This document shows, piece by piece, positions 60,399-64,000 of a stretch of 64,000 nucleotides of DNA (positions are counted from its first letter, which is position 1; each line of letters opens with the position of its first letter). Source of the stretch: Mactra quadrangularis (taxonomy: Eukaryota > Mollusca > Bivalvia > Venerida > Mactridae); NCBI GenBank assembly GCA_025267735.1, contig CM046309.1, positions 30,450,702 to 30,514,701 on the forward strand, in the 5' to 3' direction. The position numbers were made by a program, and so were the translations under genes. The notes below the pieces were generated by a model that did no database searches, was not told the origin of the DNA, and saw only the letters and a list, made by a program, of their open reading frames with translations.

Positions 60399-63250
60399 CT
60401 GAATATCATACAAATATACAGTTATTCAACAAGTAAAAACAAGTGTGATGTTAACCAAAATCAGAAACATTGTTTACGCTACAAAAGAATTGATCACCAA
60501 TTTGTTGATCCAGAAATTTTCTCAGGTTCCAGCGACTTTTTCTTACTTATCACACAGCACAAAAATGAACAACTGAATCGAACTATCATACAGAAGAAAT
60601 CAGGCTTGAAGAAAATGTTAATGTTTACAGTTAAGGAACAGTTTGGCTCGAGTGAAATAATTCAAGTTCAATTTTTTCAGTGAAGAAAGTTTGATTTTCA
60701 TACCTTACCATAGTCAATGGTGTATACATATATTTTTTCTGATAGATAATTGTAGGAAACTAAATTTGTTAGTCTCAAATAATATAAAGCTTGCTTGTTT
60801 TGTGTTTGTATTTTGGGACTAGAAAGAAGACTCGAACGTGATAAATCTAAGTTGTAAGAACTGAAGCCTGTTCAAAAACCCCGGCCGAACGTTCCGTAAC
60901 GTTAGAATCGGAACAACTTAACCCAAAGACAACTCAACCCAAGCGACTCAATTTCAAACTAACGGATTGAGTTGTCACAACTTTGAGTTGAGTTATCCAC
61001 GGGTTGAGTTGTCTTCGGGTTGAGTTTTCCCCTACCCGTAACGTTAGCTAACAGTAGTTACTGAACACGCTGCAGGTTTCAAAATCGAGCTAAATTGAAT
61101 AAGCATAAACTACTACTAAACTCAGTTAGCATCTGTAATCTTGTTTAAACAAAGAGACATGGTTAATGTACTTGATAGGTCATAATATTACAACTTACAC
61201 ACCATGATTATATACAGATAACAAATTACCAAATTAACTTTAATGTAAAAGGAAGACAAATGTATACGTACGTGTTTATGTATCTAAAGGACCCAACAAT
61301 CTCTATTTCCTTAGCAACCAAACTAACAACTGGGAATTCTACTTTATTTGGACCATGACCTACAATTGTAAACACTCCTCCTGGTTTTGTAGCCTGAAAT
61401 GAAAACATATCATATTATAACACATATATTCGAACATCTTAGGCCAGTTTCCTAACGAAAACACTATCTAGCGCTATGTCCTCTGGTACCCTTTCTTAGT
61501 AATAGACAGTAATAAATATGTTGTATAAAAACCAGGGAGTCAGGGGACCAATGCGTTGGCAAAGCGAAATGCTTAAGAAAGTGACCACTTATTTCTGAAA
61601 GAGAATATTAAATCTTTGTGTTCAAATATACTTTAAATTCTATACCGTTTATTTATATTTTTTCCAGTTTACCCACAGTTGTTTTAAGTTTTACACGATG
61701 AGCAACGACCAATAAACAGCTTTACTGTCCTACTTCTTTCCTTCCAGTTGCTTGCTCATCCTATGTGTCTACATTTTTTCCCAACGTGGAAGAAATTCCA
61801 AATTGTGACTTATCTAATTTTATCGCCGTTGAATTGTTTACAATTCACTATATAAACATGATCCCTGGTTCGTGTTGCTGTAGGCTTTCCGCAGGACTTA
61901 TAACCAGTGGTCCCGAAGTGGCTGCTAGTTGAAGCCTTACCTTGGCTGTTTATACCGTTTGGTAAAATCTACGAGATTTTCCCCAACTAGCAAGGTATAT
62001 TGAGAAGTTTCAAGCCATGAAGAAGGGCAGGTATACTGGTTATTGACAAAGGTTCGGAAAAGCTCAATTAGATGAGCTGGCCGTAAAAGTACAATAATTT
62101 GTATTGGAGTTGAATGAAAATAATAAAACATTATCAAGGTCTGTCTACTTACATATACACCAAGGTTTACAGAGAATTGTGCACCGCTACATTCAATGGT
62201 TCTATCAGGTGCATCACCAAGTGTTTCTGTTACTTTTCTAGCAACTTCTTCCTCCGTCATACCTTTCTCTATCAATACTGTATACGTAGCTCCACATTGT
62301 TTAGCGAACTCTAAACGTGCAGGATCAATGTCTGTAACACATTCGTAAGTTTATCATCAGTCAAAATCATATATATACAGTATTTTTGATTCGGAACCGT
62401 GCCGCCTGTGCATTAAACAGTAGTCATTATTGTTAAGAAATTAGTCAACCATCTGTCATTCAGTATACTCAGTTTTAATCAGCGTTTGCATTTACTTACT
62501 GTATTTCGATTTTGTACGATTGGAGAAGGTTTGATCTTCTTTAAATTTAACAAGTTGCTTCATTCGGGAATGTTACATTAAATGTTTCTATTATAGATTG
62601 GCAAGTGAAACAATTGATTGTAGATGGTTATGCATTTCCTATGTATGAGACTAAAGTGCTTAAATAAGAATAAGATGTATACAAAAATTTAAAATTGTGA
62701 TTACTTTTTGAGGGTCCACTTCGTACACTTACACAAACACAAATGCAATTTTTAACTAAAGCAGCAGGTAAACATATTAACTGAAGCAACTTTATACTGT
62801 TAAAATTGTCATCTGATTAGAAATTGTGGTAAAAAAAACTAAGTATGCACTTGTACAAAATGATTATACATGCACAATAGCTGGCGTTTTTGGTTTGGTC
62901 GTCTGATTATAAACCATTAATCGATGGAGTGTTCAAACTATATGACATATGCACACCACTTTTAAATGAATAACTGAACGCTGGTCAGGCAAGAAAAGGA
63001 CATATTAGTGAATCATCATTCGCTTAAACTATAAAAAACTTCAGCAGAACAAATAAACATCTTACCAGTCATACAAACAGAGGCAGCACCAAATGCCTTA
63101 GCAGACAACATAGCACATAGACCAATAGGTCCAGCTCCACATACCATAACTTTATGTCCCATAGATAATCTAGCACGACGACAAGCATGTAATCCTACAG
63201 ACAATGGTTCTATCAGTGCTCCTTCTTCAAAACTTACATTGTCTGGTAAC
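60245..63250 (-). CDS. SORD: Sorbitol dehydrogenase (polyol dehydrogenase), C-terminal four exons, 5' part outside window
   Basis: Exons in reading order are 63250-63066, 62331-62153, 61393-61272 and 60398-60245, joined in frame by GT-AG introns (640 nt, about 212 residues and a stop). Exon 1 here encodes [19 protein letters not shown], whose Glu is the conserved zinc-site residue, and the nucleotide-binding GAGPIG. The Asp that binds the NAD ribose is restored across the first splice (ACT G|AC, giving TD). Later exons give [32 protein letters not shown] and [10 protein letters not shown], all family landmarks. The ending position matches human SORD (357 residues), so about 145 N-terminal residues, with the catalytic Cys and His, lie past 64000. 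The enzyme oxidises sorbitol to fructose with NAD in the cytosol. No stop or frameshift is seen. Confidence 0.95.
60399..61271 (-). other. SORD last intron
   Basis: 873 bp. It holds the family E hairpin element (60865-61070) and the SINE-tail fragment beside it. The long plus-strand frame that reaches into it from the exon is not a gene. Confidence 0.8.
60865..61070 (-). mobile_element. Hairpin element with CAACTCAACCCG repeats (family E, copy 2), in a SORD intron
   Basis: Opposite-orientation copy of 48263-48474, from GCGTGTTCAGTAACTACTGT (61070 side) to GAACAGGCT (60873-60865). The internal hairpin is kept. It directly abuts AGTTCTTACAACTTAGATT on its own strand (60863-60845), the tail of SINE family A, so it may have inserted at or next to a SINE remnant. 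Confidence 0.75.
61272..61393 (-). CDS. SORD: SORD exon: NAD-domain late strands
   Basis: The acceptor is catttcag and the donor gtacgt. It encodes [20 protein letters not shown] and continues to GSFRYINT. The last two bases AC join G of the final exon to make Thr. Confidence 0.94.
61394..62152 (-). other. SORD intron
   Basis: 759 bp between the TAT|gtaagt donor and the catttcag acceptor (minus strand). Nothing else was recognised. Confidence 0.8.
62153..62331 (-). CDS. SORD: SORD exon: NAD-domain middle
   Basis: The acceptor is tgttacag and the donor gtaagt. It encodes [20 protein letters not shown], the helix [16 protein letters not shown] and [16 protein letters not shown]. It begins by completing the ribose-binding Asp codon and ends on a codon boundary. 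Confidence 0.94.
62332..63065 (-). other. SORD intron
   Basis: 734 bp, AT-rich. A short GC-rich word, TTCGGAACCGTGCCG, at 62390-62404 resembles words at 7553 and 13705. No other feature was seen. Confidence 0.8.
63066..63250 (-). CDS. SORD: SORD exon: catalytic-domain end and start of Rossmann fold
   Basis: On the minus strand the acceptor ctcctag precedes G|TTACCA, completing the Lys codon of KLPDNV. The donor gtaag follows ACT G. It contains [10 protein letters not shown] (zinc-site Glu), [14 protein letters not shown] and the dinucleotide motif GAGPIG. Confidence 0.94.
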
Positions 63251-64000
63251 CTAGGAGATGAAATGTAAGGTGTTAGACTATTCTGATGACAATATGTACG
63301 GTTATTGTATAATCTTAAATGTCTAACAAACCTTAGGCGACTGGCCTGTGTGTATAGTGTTTTTGACAAGGAACATTGCCAAGAAAGCTAATTATATTTC
63401 TGGTTCGGATCCATTACTGTCGCGTCTGTATTCAACTATAGTCGGATAGCAGAATGTAAACCTGGCTGGGTTTCCATGACATTCGTCGAAAATTCATTGT
63501 TATATATTGACTATTCAGAAATGTATGAGATAAAATATATTACGAGTAGCAGTATAAATCGCAGTGAATGGTTGAGAAGAAAATATCGTAGTCAAAATTT
63601 ACATTAAAAAAATTAGCTGGAAAGACACCATTTTGACTGACTTAGAGTTTAACATTACTTAAAAAAATTGGTGGACGAAGATAAGATAATATAGAAATTC
63701 AATGTATTTTGCTATTATTTATTATCAACTGGTAAAGTTTGAATGGAAGAGAAATTGTAGCAGAAAAGTCTATGCAAATGCTACTTTAGTTTGGTTTGTA
63801 AAATATGTTTTTCTTGAAATTACGTACGTATTCCACATTGATAAAAAAATCAAGTTTCTCAGTACAACACCACCGAGGTGGGGTTTGTACGAAAAACGTC
63901 AAGCTGGCTTATTTATGAATTCTTTTTTAATACATTTTATACAAAAATCGGCTGCTTTATTCTCTACGGAGGCAGGTAACATATATCAAGTTATCAACAA
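63251..64000 (-). other. SORD intron, running off the window edge
   Basis: No sequence resembling the preceding SORD exon (cysteine-rich zinc loop) was found here on the minus strand, so the intron extends past 64000. Confidence 0.7.

Noticed and set aside
60144..60683. 179-codon plus-strand frame
   Set aside because: It overlaps the SORD terminal exon on the opposite strand, and the coding signal clearly belongs to SORD.
1..64000. A CRISPR array, bacterial operon or integrated virus
   Set aside because: The repeats are eukaryotic SINE, MITE and minisatellite types. No polymerase, capsid, integrase or cas-like frame was seen.

Overview
The window is nuclear DNA of an invertebrate animal, most likely a bivalve mollusc. 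The genes have GT-AG introns, and the DNA is AT-rich with large gene-poor stretches full of tRNA-derived SINEs and short inverted-repeat elements. A repeat at 3120-3315 resembles one I know from many bivalve genomes. The tailless-type nuclear receptor is closer to the invertebrate than the vertebrate form in several diagnostic residues. There are no bacterial features, no CRISPR array and no virus.

Layout. 1-10116 is intergenic DNA with SINEs and tandem repeats, ending in a CCAAT-bearing candidate promoter. 10117-33693 (+) is a complete eight-exon gene for the orphan nuclear receptor tailless (NR2E1/TLX), about 404 residues. It has a 14-kb first intron and a 19-nt micro-exon that encodes half of the DNA-recognition P-box. 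33694-55226 is a 21.5-kb gene-free stretch holding several non-autonomous transposons, including two GC-rich ~380-bp elements facing each other 5 kb apart. 55227-56654 (+) is a single-exon open frame for a 475-residue protein I do not recognise. 60245-63250 (-) holds the last four exons of a sorbitol dehydrogenase gene (SORD), whose 5' exons lie beyond the right edge.

Functionally the three genes look unrelated: a neural/anterior patterning transcription factor, a protein of unknown role, and a metabolic polyol dehydrogenase. I see no sign of a co-regulated cluster or a novel multi-gene system. The most interesting points are the micro-exon, a palindromic element ending 27 nt before a splice acceptor of the tailless zinc-finger exon, the unrecognised 475-residue protein, and several small repeat families present in two or more copies within this one window. 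All exon joins were made by eye from splice signals, reading frame and remembered family sequence. No alignment was run.
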